A stretch of DNA of 5,236 nucleotides, from contig JAOPZO010000012.1 in assembly GCA_025964065.1 (NCBI GenBank), positions 1-5,236 of the forward strand, written 5' to 3'. Both the position numbers and the translations under genes were made by a program. The DNA comes from Solirubrobacterales bacterium (GTDB lineage Bacteria > Actinomycetota > Thermoleophilia > Solirubrobacterales > Solirubrobacteraceae). The notes beneath the pieces are model-generated. The model did no database searches. It was not told the DNA's origin and worked only from the letters and a program-made list of their open reading frames with translations. Below, in pieces: positions 1 through 4,787 of this stretch (the stretch's first letter is position 1; each line of letters begins with the position of its first letter).

Positions 1-840
1 CTGCTCAAGGCGGTCGCGCCCGCCGCGCTCGGCGGCGAGGCGCGCGGGCACGTCGTCGGCGTCACGGGCCCGCCCGGCGCCGGGAAGAGCTCGCTGCTCT
101 CCGAGCTCGTGCGCACCTGGCGCGGCCTGGAGCGCACGGTCGCGGTCCTGGCGGTCGACCCGTCCTCGCGCCGCACGGGCGGCTCGCTGCTCGGCGACCG
201 CGCCCGCATCGTCTTCGACCCCACGGACCCCGGGACGTTCATCCGCTCCACCGCGGCCGGCGGGCGCCTGGGCGGCCTCGCTCCCGCCACGCGCGCGGCG
301 GCCCACGCGCTCGCGGCGGCGTTCGACGTCGTGGTCATCGAGACCGTCGGCGTCGGGCAGTCCGAGGTCGAGGTCGCCGATGTCGCCGACACGGTCGCGG
401 TCATCGTCCAGCCCGGCTCGGGCGACGCGCTGCAGTTCCTCAAGTCGGGGATCATGGAGGTGCCGGACGTCCTCGTCGTCACGAAGGCCGACCTCGGCGA
501 CGTCGCGATGCGCGCCCGCCGCGACCTCGCGGCCGCGCTGCGCTCCATCGGGGAGCGGAGCACGAAGGTCGTCGCGGTCTCGAGCGTCTCCCCCGTCCGC
601 GGCATGGACGACCTCGTCGCCGCGCTCGACGCGCACCGGGCCACGCTCGACCTGCCCGCCGTGCGCCGCGAGAAGCGCCGCGCGAGCGCCCTGGCCGACT
701 TCGCCGCGGAGCACGGGGAGCGCGGCCTGCGCGCCCTCGGAGGTCCGCGGGCCGCCGCCCGCCTGCTCGACGCCGAACCCGACGGCGCCGACGTCCCCAC
801 CCTCGTCTCGGTCCTGGAGGACCACGCCCATGCGCGCTGA
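1..840 (+). CDS. meaB: MeaB/ArgK-family G3E GTPase, B12-dependent mutase chaperone (5' truncated by window edge)
   Basis: The frame is open from base 1 to a TGA at 838-840, giving 279 visible residues. The family is usually about 310-330 residues, so roughly 35-50 N-terminal residues lie to the left. Visible motifs in order are the P-loop GPPGAGKSS (residues 23-31), the switch segment VDPSSRRTGGSLLGD, the ETVGVGQSE block around a Walker B-like region, a TKAD guanine-specificity motif (family usually NKAD), and a charged C-terminal helical tail. Known for the family: MeaB-like GTPases load and protect adenosylcobalamin in methylmalonyl-CoA mutase or related acyl-CoA mutases. The older name 'LAO/AO transport ATPase' (ArgK) is a misnomer. 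The mutase gene is not in the window and may lie upstream. The gene's last 11 bases overlap the next gene, which suggests an operon. The family call is firm; the mutase partner is inferred. Confidence 0.94.
   Translation: MLKAVAPAALGGEARGHVVGVTGPPGAGKSSLLSELVRTWRGLERTVAVLAVDPSSRRTGGSLLGDRARIVFDPTDPGTFIRSTAAGGRLGGLAPATRAAAHALAAAFDVVVIETVGVGQSEVEVADVADTVAVIVQPGSGDALQFLKSGIMEVPDVLVVTKADLGDVAMRARRDLAAALRSIGERSTKVVAVSSVSPVRGMDDLVAALDAHRATLDLPAVRREKRRASALADFAAEHGERGLRALGGPRAAARLLDAEPDGADVPTLVSVLEDHAHAR
816..820 (+). promoter_or_regulatory. Ribosome binding site for the 50-residue membrane protein gene
   Basis: GGAGG lies inside the 3' end of meaB, nine bases before the ATG at 830. This is good Shine-Dalgarno spacing and is what supports the start of the overlapping small gene. 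The other intact genes here begin without a comparably placed Shine-Dalgarno, which fits a gene read from within an mRNA. Confidence 0.7.
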
Positions 841-982
841 CCTGCTCATCATCGTCGGCACGTTCCTGGCGGTGACGCTCCTCGCGTCGCTGCTCGGGGC
901 GCCGAACACCGGCCAGGCGGCGAGCTACGGCGTCGTCGCCTTCGCGATCGCGGTCGTGCTCGTGATCGTCAAGCGCCCCTAG
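830..982 (+). CDS. Small two-helix membrane protein, 50 residues, function unknown
   Basis: ATG at 830 to TAG at 980-982 encodes 50 residues. Two hydrophobic segments, about residues 4-22 and 32-47, flank a short polar turn (GAPNTGQAASYG), and the protein ends in a basic KRP tail. This is a helical hairpin probably sitting in the cytoplasmic membrane. The start overlaps the end of meaB by 11 bases in another frame and has GGAGG nine bases upstream, so translational coupling to meaB is likely. Hydrophobicity, ribosome site and position support a real gene rather than a shadow frame. I do not recognise the family and see no catalytic motif. Its last bases overlap the stop of the lipoprotein gene on the other strand. 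A role linked to MeaB is only suggested by position. Confidence 0.72.
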   Translation: MRADLLIIVGTFLAVTLLASLLGAPNTGQAASYGVVAFAIAVVLVIVKRP

Positions 983-1362
983 CCGAGCGCGGCGATGCGC
1001 CACCCGTCGTCGAGGCGGCGGAGCGCGAGCGTGTCCGTCGAGGGCTCCTGCCCCGTCGCGGTCGTGGTGACCCGGGCCGTCGCGCGGTCCCCCTTCACCT
1101 CGACCTTCCCGAGCGTCAGCTTCGGGGCCTTCACGTCGCCGAGCCCGCGCTTGAGCGCGAGCTCGCAGGGGAGCCCGTACTGCTCGACGTTCGTGACGAG
1201 CGCCGGCGCCAGCAGCTCGTCGCACATCACCTGGTAGTCCTTGTCCGCGCTCGCGTCCGCGAAGCGCGTGACGGTCGAGCGGACCTCCTCCTCCGGGCTC
1301 GTGTCCTCGCCGCAGCCCGCGAGGACGACGGTCAGGGCCAGCAGGAGGATCGGACGCCGCAC
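979..1362 (-). CDS. Small predicted lipoprotein with an NTF2/SnoaL-like fold
   Basis: GTG at 1362 to TAG at 981-979 encodes 127 residues. The N-terminus MRRPILLLALTVVLAGC is a classic lipoprotein signal: two arginines, a hydrophobic run and a lipobox LAGC with the lipidated cysteine at position 17. The mature part begins with acidic residues (GEDTSPEEE), then an amphipathic helix (about 24-50), then a strand-rich half (about 81-127) ending DDGWRIAALG. This order and ending are typical of small NTF2/SnoaL-like or DUF4878-like secreted proteins, but the fold call is pattern-based. Cys47 and Cys66 could form a disulfide outside the membrane. No enzyme motif is visible, and a ligand-binding or protein-protecting role would be guesswork. 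No well-spaced Shine-Dalgarno precedes the GTG; a TACCCT hexamer ends seven bases before it, suggesting a leaderless mRNA. Confidence 0.87.
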   Translation of the reverse strand: MRRPILLLALTVVLAGCGEDTSPEEEVRSTVTRFADASADKDYQVMCDELLAPALVTNVEQYGLPCELALKRGLGDVKAPKLTLGKVEVKGDRATARVTTTATGQEPSTDTLALRRLDDGWRIAALG

Positions 1363-1369
1363 GCGCCGG

Positions 1370-1375
1370 AGGGTA
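1370..1375 (-). promoter_or_regulatory. Candidate -10 element for the lipoprotein gene (leaderless)
   Basis: Read on the minus strand, TACCCT occupies 1375 to 1370 and fits the TANNNT -10 pattern. Seven bases follow before the GTG at 1362, so transcription would begin at or next to the start codon. No convincing -35 is visible at the usual distance. The same hexamer precedes mobA. It shares bases 1374-1375 with the opposing moaA hexamer. Confidence 0.5.
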
Positions 1376-1379
1376 ACCT
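1374..1379 (+). promoter_or_regulatory. Candidate -10 element for moaA (near-leaderless)
   Basis: TAACCT fits TANNNT, with nine bases before the GTG at 1389. The only Shine-Dalgarno-like bases are GGAG at 1381-1384, four bases from the start and too close to be convincing, and GGAGGG at 1368-1373, which is too far. A leaderless or very short leader is therefore likely. No clear -35 is visible. The hexamer overlaps the lipoprotein -10 on the other strand. Confidence 0.45.
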
Positions 1380-1388
1380 CGGAGCATC

Positions 1389-2384
1389 GTGCGCGCGCCC
1401 CTCGTCGACGGCCACGGCCGCAGGATCAACGACCTGCGCGTCTCGGTGACCGATCGCTGCAACTTCCGGTGCCAGTACTGCATGCCCGCCGAGGGCCTGA
1501 CCTGGCTCGACCGCGACGACGTGCTGCGCTTCGAGGAGATCGAGCGCCTGGTCCGGCTGCTCGCCGAGATGGGGATCGACAGCGTCCGGCTGACGGGCGG
1601 CGAGCCGCTCGTGCGCCGCGACTTCCCGGCGCTCGCCGGCATGCTCGCGGCGATCCCGCAGCTCACGGACCTCTCCGTCACCACGAACGGCTTCCTGCTC
1701 GAACGTGACGCCGCCGCGCTCGTCGCCGCGGGCGTGCAGCGCTTCAACGTCTCGATCGACTCGCTGCAGCGCGACCGCTTCTTCGAGATGACCCGCCGCG
1801 ACGCGCTTCCCCGCGTGCTCGCCGGCCTGCACGCACTCGCCTCCCAGCCCGGGGTCGGGAAGGTGAAGATCAACGCCGTCGCGCTCCGGGGCTACACCGA
1901 GGACGAGGTCCTCCCGTTCGCGCGCTTCGCCCGCGAGCACCCCTTCGAGGTCCGCTTCATCGAGTTCATGCCGCTCGACGCCGACCAGGCGTGGACGCCC
2001 GGGAGCGTGCTCTCCGGCGAGGAGATCCGCGCGATCGTCGGCCGCGAGTTCCCGCTCGAGGAGGAGGAGCGCGAGCCGAGCGCCACCGCGCGCACCTACC
2101 GCTTCGTGGACGGCACCCCGGGCCGCCTCGGGTTCATCGACCCGGTCTCCCACCCGTTCTGCTCGGACTGCAACCGCATCCGCCTCACCGCGGACGGGAA
2201 GCTGCGCACCTGCCTGTTCTCGCTCGGCGAGACCGACCTGCGCACCCCGCTGCGGGCGGGCGCCACGGACGACGAGCTCGAGGCCGTCCTGCGCGAGGCG
2301 GTGTGGCGCAAGGAGCTCAAGCACCGCGTCAACGAGAAGGGCTTCCAGCAGCCCGCGCGGTCCATGAGCGCCATCGGCGGCTAG
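1389..2384 (+). CDS. moaA: GTP 3',8-cyclase MoaA (radical SAM, molybdenum cofactor step 1)
   Basis: GTG at 1389 to TAG at 2382-2384 encodes 331 residues, the normal family length. MoaA converts GTP to (8S)-3',8-cyclo-GTP in the cytoplasm; MoaC then makes cyclic pyranopterin monophosphate. The radical SAM cluster motif CxxxCxxC is C24, C28 and C31 (TDRCNFRCQYCMP), followed by the SAM-binding TGGEPLVR. The second 4Fe-4S cluster, which holds GTP, is C258, C261 and C275 (CX2CX13C). The protein ends RSMSAIGG; the C-terminal GG pair is known to be needed for cyclisation. All catalytic signatures are intact. The GTG start places the usual short lead (DGHGRRINDLRVSVTDRC) in front of the first cysteine. 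moaC, moaD, moaE and mogA are not in the window. The gene is divergent from the lipoprotein gene and convergent with chaA. Confidence 0.98.
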   Translation: MRAPLVDGHGRRINDLRVSVTDRCNFRCQYCMPAEGLTWLDRDDVLRFEEIERLVRLLAEMGIDSVRLTGGEPLVRRDFPALAGMLAAIPQLTDLSVTTNGFLLERDAAALVAAGVQRFNVSIDSLQRDRFFEMTRRDALPRVLAGLHALASQPGVGKVKINAVALRGYTEDEVLPFARFAREHPFEVRFIEFMPLDADQAWTPGSVLSGEEIRAIVGREFPLEEEEREPSATARTYRFVDGTPGRLGFIDPVSHPFCSDCNRIRLTADGKLRTCLFSLGETDLRTPLRAGATDDELEAVLREAVWRKELKHRVNEKGFQQPARSMSAIGG

Positions 2385-2390
2385 CGCCGC
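2377..2390. terminator. Short GC hairpin at the moaA/chaA convergent junction
   Basis: GCGGC (2377-2381), loop TAGC, GCCGC (2386-2390) form a perfect 5-bp stem. The loop contains the moaA stop codon and the stem's right arm reaches the chaA stop. No T-tract follows on either strand, so it is not a classical intrinsic terminator. In DNA this GC-rich such hairpins also arise by chance. It is recorded because it sits exactly on the junction. Confidence 0.25.
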
Positions 2391-3484
2391 TAGGGGACGA
2401 CCGCCAGGAAGAGGAAGGCGGCGAAGAGCGCGAGGTGCACGCCGCCCTCCTGGACCGTCGCGCGGCCGGGCAGGATCGTGAGCGCGCTCACGAACATGGT
2501 GATCGCGAGCAGGACGATCTGGGTGCTCTCGAGCCCGAGCGTCAGCGGCCCGTCGAGCCAGATCGAGGCGAGCGCGATCACCGGGATCGTCAGGCCGATG
2601 CTCGCCATGGCGGAGCCCAGCCCGAGGTTGAAGCTCGTCTGCATCCGCCCGCGGCTCGCGTTGCGGCCGGCCGCGAGCGTCTCGGGCAGCAGGACGAGCA
2701 GGGCGATGACGACGCCGACGGCGGACTGCGGCGCGCCGATCGCCGCCACGCCGTCCTCGATCGCCGGCGAGATGACCTTCGCCAGGCCGACGACGGCGAC
2801 GAGCGCGAGCACGAGGAGGCCGAGGCTGCGGCGCGCGGCGCGCGCGTCGGGCGGCGGGGCGTGCTCGTCCTCCGGCGCGACGTCGCCACCGACCGGCAGG
2901 AAGTAGTCGCGGTGGCGGATCGTCTGGACGAACACGAAGAGCCCGTACAGCGCGAGGGAGGCCACAGCTGCGAACGCGAGCTGCGAGGGGGAGAACTCCG
3001 AGCCCTCGCGGCTCTCGGTGAACGTCGGCAGGACGAGCGACAGCGTGGCGAGGGCGCCGACCGTCGCGAGTGCGCTCGCGGTGCCCTCGGCGTTGAACGA
3101 GGCGGTGTGGCGGCGGAGGGTGCCGATGAGCAGCGACAGGCCGATGATGCCGTTGCAGGTGATCATCACCGCGGCGAAGACCGTGTCGCGCGCGAGCGTG
3201 GCGGTGTCGGGGCCGCCCGCGAGCATCAGGGTCACGATGAGCGCGACCTCGATGACCGTCACGGCGACGGCGAGCACGAGCGAGCCGAACGGCTCCCCGA
3301 CGCGGTGCGCGACCACCTCGGCGTGGTGCACGGCGGACAGGACGGCGGCGCCCAGGACGAGCCCCACGACCACCAGCACGAGCGTCGCGGGCTTCGTCCC
3401 CCAGGTCACCGCGAGGAGCACCGTCGCCAGGAACGGGGCCCAGAACGGCCAGTCGAGGTTGGTGGGTCGAAGGCGCGCCGGCAC
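2390..3484 (-). CDS. chaA: ChaA-type calcium (cation)/proton antiporter
   Basis: From GTG at 3484 to TAG at 2392-2390 the product is 364 residues, matching the about 366 of E. coli ChaA. It is an integral membrane exchanger of the CaCA superfamily that exports Ca2+ (in E. coli also Na+ and K+) for protons. The first conserved repeat reads HHAEVVAHRVGEPFGSL...VIEVALIV (about residues 53-84, key Glu near 79). The second reads LLPETLAAGR...FNLGLGSAMASIGLTIPV (about 265-302, key Glu near 268). A hydrophilic acidic loop (about 189-219, PEDEHAPPPD) separates the halves, as in ChaA, and the C-terminus GRATVQEGGVHLALFAA is a close family match. The frame also stays open upstream with ATGs at 3526 and 3568 (378 and 392 residues), but that extension is proline- and charge-rich and unlike the family. 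The start choice is therefore by length and is less sure. It lies downstream of mobA on the same strand. Confidence 0.93.
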   Translation of the reverse strand: MPARLRPTNLDWPFWAPFLATVLLAVTWGTKPATLVLVVVGLVLGAAVLSAVHHAEVVAHRVGEPFGSLVLAVAVTVIEVALIVTLMLAGGPDTATLARDTVFAAVMITCNGIIGLSLLIGTLRRHTASFNAEGTASALATVGALATLSLVLPTFTESREGSEFSPSQLAFAAVASLALYGLFVFVQTIRHRDYFLPVGGDVAPEDEHAPPPDARAARRSLGLLVLALVAVVGLAKVISPAIEDGVAAIGAPQSAVGVVIALLVLLPETLAAGRNASRGRMQTSFNLGLGSAMASIGLTIPVIALASIWLDGPLTLGLESTQIVLLAITMFVSALTILPGRATVQEGGVHLALFAAFLFLAVVP

Positions 3485-3579
3485 CCCTACAGCCTGACAA
3501 GGCGCGTCCGCGGCCTCTAGGGGCATCCCGCGAAGCGGTACGCGGTGCGCCTCCCGCGCTCCTCGCATTGGGACCGGTG

Positions 3580-3594
3580 CCGGCCATGCGCCGG
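3580..3594. terminator. Weak hairpin between mobA and chaA
   Basis: CCGGC (3580-3584), a five-base loop, and GCCGG (3590-3594) form a 5-bp stem about 20 bases past the mobA stop. The rest of the 129-bp gap 3485-3613 holds other short GC palindromes (for example GGAGCTCC at 3593-3600). I find no clear TANNNT hexamer at leaderless spacing before chaA. There is no T-tract, so termination here is speculative and read-through from mobA into chaA is possible. Confidence 0.2.
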
Positions 3595-3613
3595 AGCTCC
3601 CGGGCCGGGGCGT

Positions 3614-4174
3614 TCACGTTCGGCTGGGCGTGAGGAGGTCCTCGGGGGCGTTGAGGTTCGAGAACGGGCGCGGATCGGCGAACGCGACCTCGTGCGCTCC
3701 CGCGGTGACGACGGCCTCCCCCATCCGCGGGCCCGGCCCGAGCGCCTCCAACCGCGTCAGGGCGGCCGGGTGCCAGAGCGCGCAGAGCGGCTCCAGGCGC
3801 CCCGCAACCCGCGGGACGACACACGCCGCGTCCCCCGCCGCGGCCTCCAGGAGCCGCTCCAGCGTGGCGGCGTCGAGGAGCGGCAGGTCGACCGCGCAGC
3901 ACAGGACGCTCCGGCCCGCGGCCGTGCGCAGCGCGTGCAGGACGCCGGTGAGCGGGTGCCGCGGCACCGCGGGCTCCACCCAGTGGGCGACGCCGGCGGG
4001 CAGCGCCGGGAGCTTCGTGTCGGCTTTCGCGACGACCGCCCGTTCGGCCACGACGCCGGCCAGCGCGGCGAGCGGGTAGTGCAGGAGCGCCACGCCGTCG
4101 AGCTCGACGAGCGCCTTGTCGCCGCCCATGCGGCGGCCGAGGCCCCCTGCGAGCACGACACCGACCACGGACAT
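3614..4174 (-). CDS. mobA: Molybdenum cofactor guanylyltransferase MobA
   Basis: ATG at 4174 to TGA at 3616-3614 encodes 186 residues, close to the usual 190-200. MobA transfers GMP from GTP to Mo-molybdopterin, giving the guanine dinucleotide cofactor used by DMSO-reductase-family enzymes; it is cytoplasmic. The N-terminal nucleotide-binding signature LAGGLGRRMGGDKALVELDG spans residues 8-27. HPLTGVLHAL (about 73-82) corresponds to the family GPLAG segment. VDLP (95-98) carries the expected metal-binding Asp96. GRLEPLCALW (125-134) and FSNLNAPEDL (171-180) are typical late MobA blocks. CofC and other nucleotidyltransferases share the first motif, but the closing N-L-N-x-P-E-D-L favours MobA. 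A TACCCT hexamer ends six bases before the ATG and no spaced Shine-Dalgarno is present, so the mRNA is probably leaderless. moaA in the same window supports the Moco assignment. Confidence 0.93.
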   Translation of the reverse strand: MSVVGVVLAGGLGRRMGGDKALVELDGVALLHYPLAALAGVVAERAVVAKADTKLPALPAGVAHWVEPAVPRHPLTGVLHALRTAAGRSVLCCAVDLPLLDAATLERLLEAAAGDAACVVPRVAGRLEPLCALWHPAALTRLEALGPGPRMGEAVVTAGAHEVAFADPRPFSNLNAPEDLLTPSRT

Positions 4175-4180
4175 CGGCCG

Positions 4181-4186
4181 AGGGTA
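4181..4186 (-). promoter_or_regulatory. Candidate -10 element for mobA (leaderless)
   Basis: Read on the minus strand, TACCCT lies at 4186 to 4181, followed by six bases and the ATG at 4174. It is the same hexamer as before the lipoprotein gene, at nearly the same distance (six against seven bases). GGAG further up is about 16 bases from the ATG, too far to be a ribosome site. Confidence 0.52.
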
Positions 4187-4194
4187 CGGGCTCC

Positions 4195-4200
4195 TATGCT
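4195..4200 (+). promoter_or_regulatory. Candidate -10 element for the CxxC protein gene (near-leaderless)
   Basis: TATGCT fits TANNNT and stands nine bases before the ATG at 4210, the same spacing as the moaA hexamer. The bases between (CTTGGGCGA) contain no Shine-Dalgarno. No clear -35 at 17 bp was found. Confidence 0.5.
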
Positions 4201-4209
4201 CTTGGGCGA

Positions 4210-4776
4210 ATGCACGACGAAGAACAGGGAAAGCCGTGGCTGCGCTGCTACCGCTGCTGGTCGGAGGACCTCGAGGTGCAGGTCCACTACGAGGGGATCC
4301 ACAAGATCGACTCGGCCACGGGTGAGCGCGCGGAAGTCGTCGACGAGCTGCAGGAGGCCGTCGTCCAGTGCCTCGACTGCATGCACGACCAGCCGCACCT
4401 GCAGTTCGCGGGTGGGCGCGTCGAGCCCGTCGAGGACCGTTGGGAGCGCATGGTGGCCGGCACCCCCTGGGTGGCCTCCTGCACCGTCACGGTCGAGGCC
4501 GACGACGTGGAGACCTGCTCGGGGCCCGAGGCCGGGGACGCGCTGAGCTTCGCCGCCTTCGGCGACCACGGCACCCGGGAGTTCTTCACCCACGTCCGCT
4601 TCCACAAGCACGAGGACGAGGGCCGCATCGTCGTGCACCTGCTCGTGGAGCTCTACGCCCGGAACGTCGAGGAGGCCACCGAGGTCCTCGAGGAGGCGGC
4701 CCGCGGCCACCTGACGATCACCTCGCTGGCCGAGGAGTCCCGGCCGCCCGCCGCGACGGGCGACGACCGGCACTGA
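4210..4776 (+). CDS. Uncharacterised acidic protein with two CxxC motifs (putative zinc ribbon)
   Basis: ATG at 4210 to TGA at 4774-4776 encodes 188 residues. I do not recognise the family. Near the N-terminus CYRC (C13, C16) and CLDC (C54, C57), 37 residues apart, look like two halves of a zinc ribbon or similar metal site. A stretch between them (EVQVHYEGIHKIDSATGE) could be the strand-rich body of such a fold. Two more cysteines are at 91 and 103. The middle has alternating hydrophobic residues (SCTVTVEA, HVRFHKHEDEGRIVVHLLVELYA) suggesting a beta sheet, then an acidic helix (VEEATEVLEEAARG) and a disordered-looking tail. There is no signal peptide or membrane span, so it is likely cytoplasmic. 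It is divergent from mobA across 35 bp and convergent with the exported protein gene. Metal binding is inferred; a redox role for the thiols is an alternative. Confidence 0.88.
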   Translation: MHDEEQGKPWLRCYRCWSEDLEVQVHYEGIHKIDSATGERAEVVDELQEAVVQCLDCMHDQPHLQFAGGRVEPVEDRWERMVAGTPWVASCTVTVEADDVETCSGPEAGDALSFAAFGDHGTREFFTHVRFHKHEDEGRIVVHLLVELYARNVEEATEVLEEAARGHLTITSLAEESRPPAATGDDRH

Positions 4777-4787
4777 GCGCGGCTCAG
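4773..4787. terminator. Symmetric hairpin spanning both stop codons of a convergent gene pair
   Basis: CTGAGC (4773-4778), loop GCG, GCTCAG (4782-4787) form a perfect 6-bp stem. The TGA of the plus-strand gene (4774-4776) is in the left arm, and the TGA of the minus-strand gene (4786-4784) is in the right arm. Being symmetric, it would form in both transcripts. There is no T-tract, so it could act as a factor-assisted bidirectional end or 3' protector rather than a classical terminator. Confidence 0.35.

Noticed and set aside
358..390. Tandem-looking GAGGTC / GCCGAtGTC repeats in meaB
   Set aside because: They encode the conserved SEVEVADVADT segment of the family, so the repetition comes from repeated Glu-Val and Ala-Asp-Val codons.
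964..996. Possible hairpin over the 979-982 convergent junction (ATCG/CGAT and GCGC/GCGC arms)
   Set aside because: The arms are four bases long, separated by mismatches and a large loop. It is too weak to call in this base composition.
1991..3520. Long plus-strand open frame (509 codons) antisense to chaA
   Set aside because: The product is a repetitive Arg/Glu/Asp/His-rich string with no domain, and it overlaps the well-supported moaA and chaA frames.
3485..3613. Possible yybP-ykoY type metal riboswitch upstream of the cation antiporter gene
   Set aside because: I looked for the conserved purine-rich core and paired helices on the minus strand and could not find them. The region has only generic short GC palindromes.
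1332..3902. Very long open frame on the minus strand (856 codons) across moaA, chaA and part of mobA
   Set aside because: It cuts through three genes with clear family motifs in other frames, and its product is low-complexity Arg/Ala/Gly/Pro-rich sequence. This is the usual shadow of high-GC third codon positions.
4266..4285. Nested inverted repeats GGACCT...AGGTCC and ACCTCGAGGT inside the CxxC gene
   Set aside because: They lie wholly in coding sequence (codons for EDLEVQV), are short, and are readily produced by GC-ending Glu, Asp, Leu and Val codons.
3757..4773. Minus-strand open frame (338 codons) opposite the CxxC gene and running into mobA
   Set aside because: Both genes it overlaps have coherent products with motifs and promoter-like signals. 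This frame has neither.
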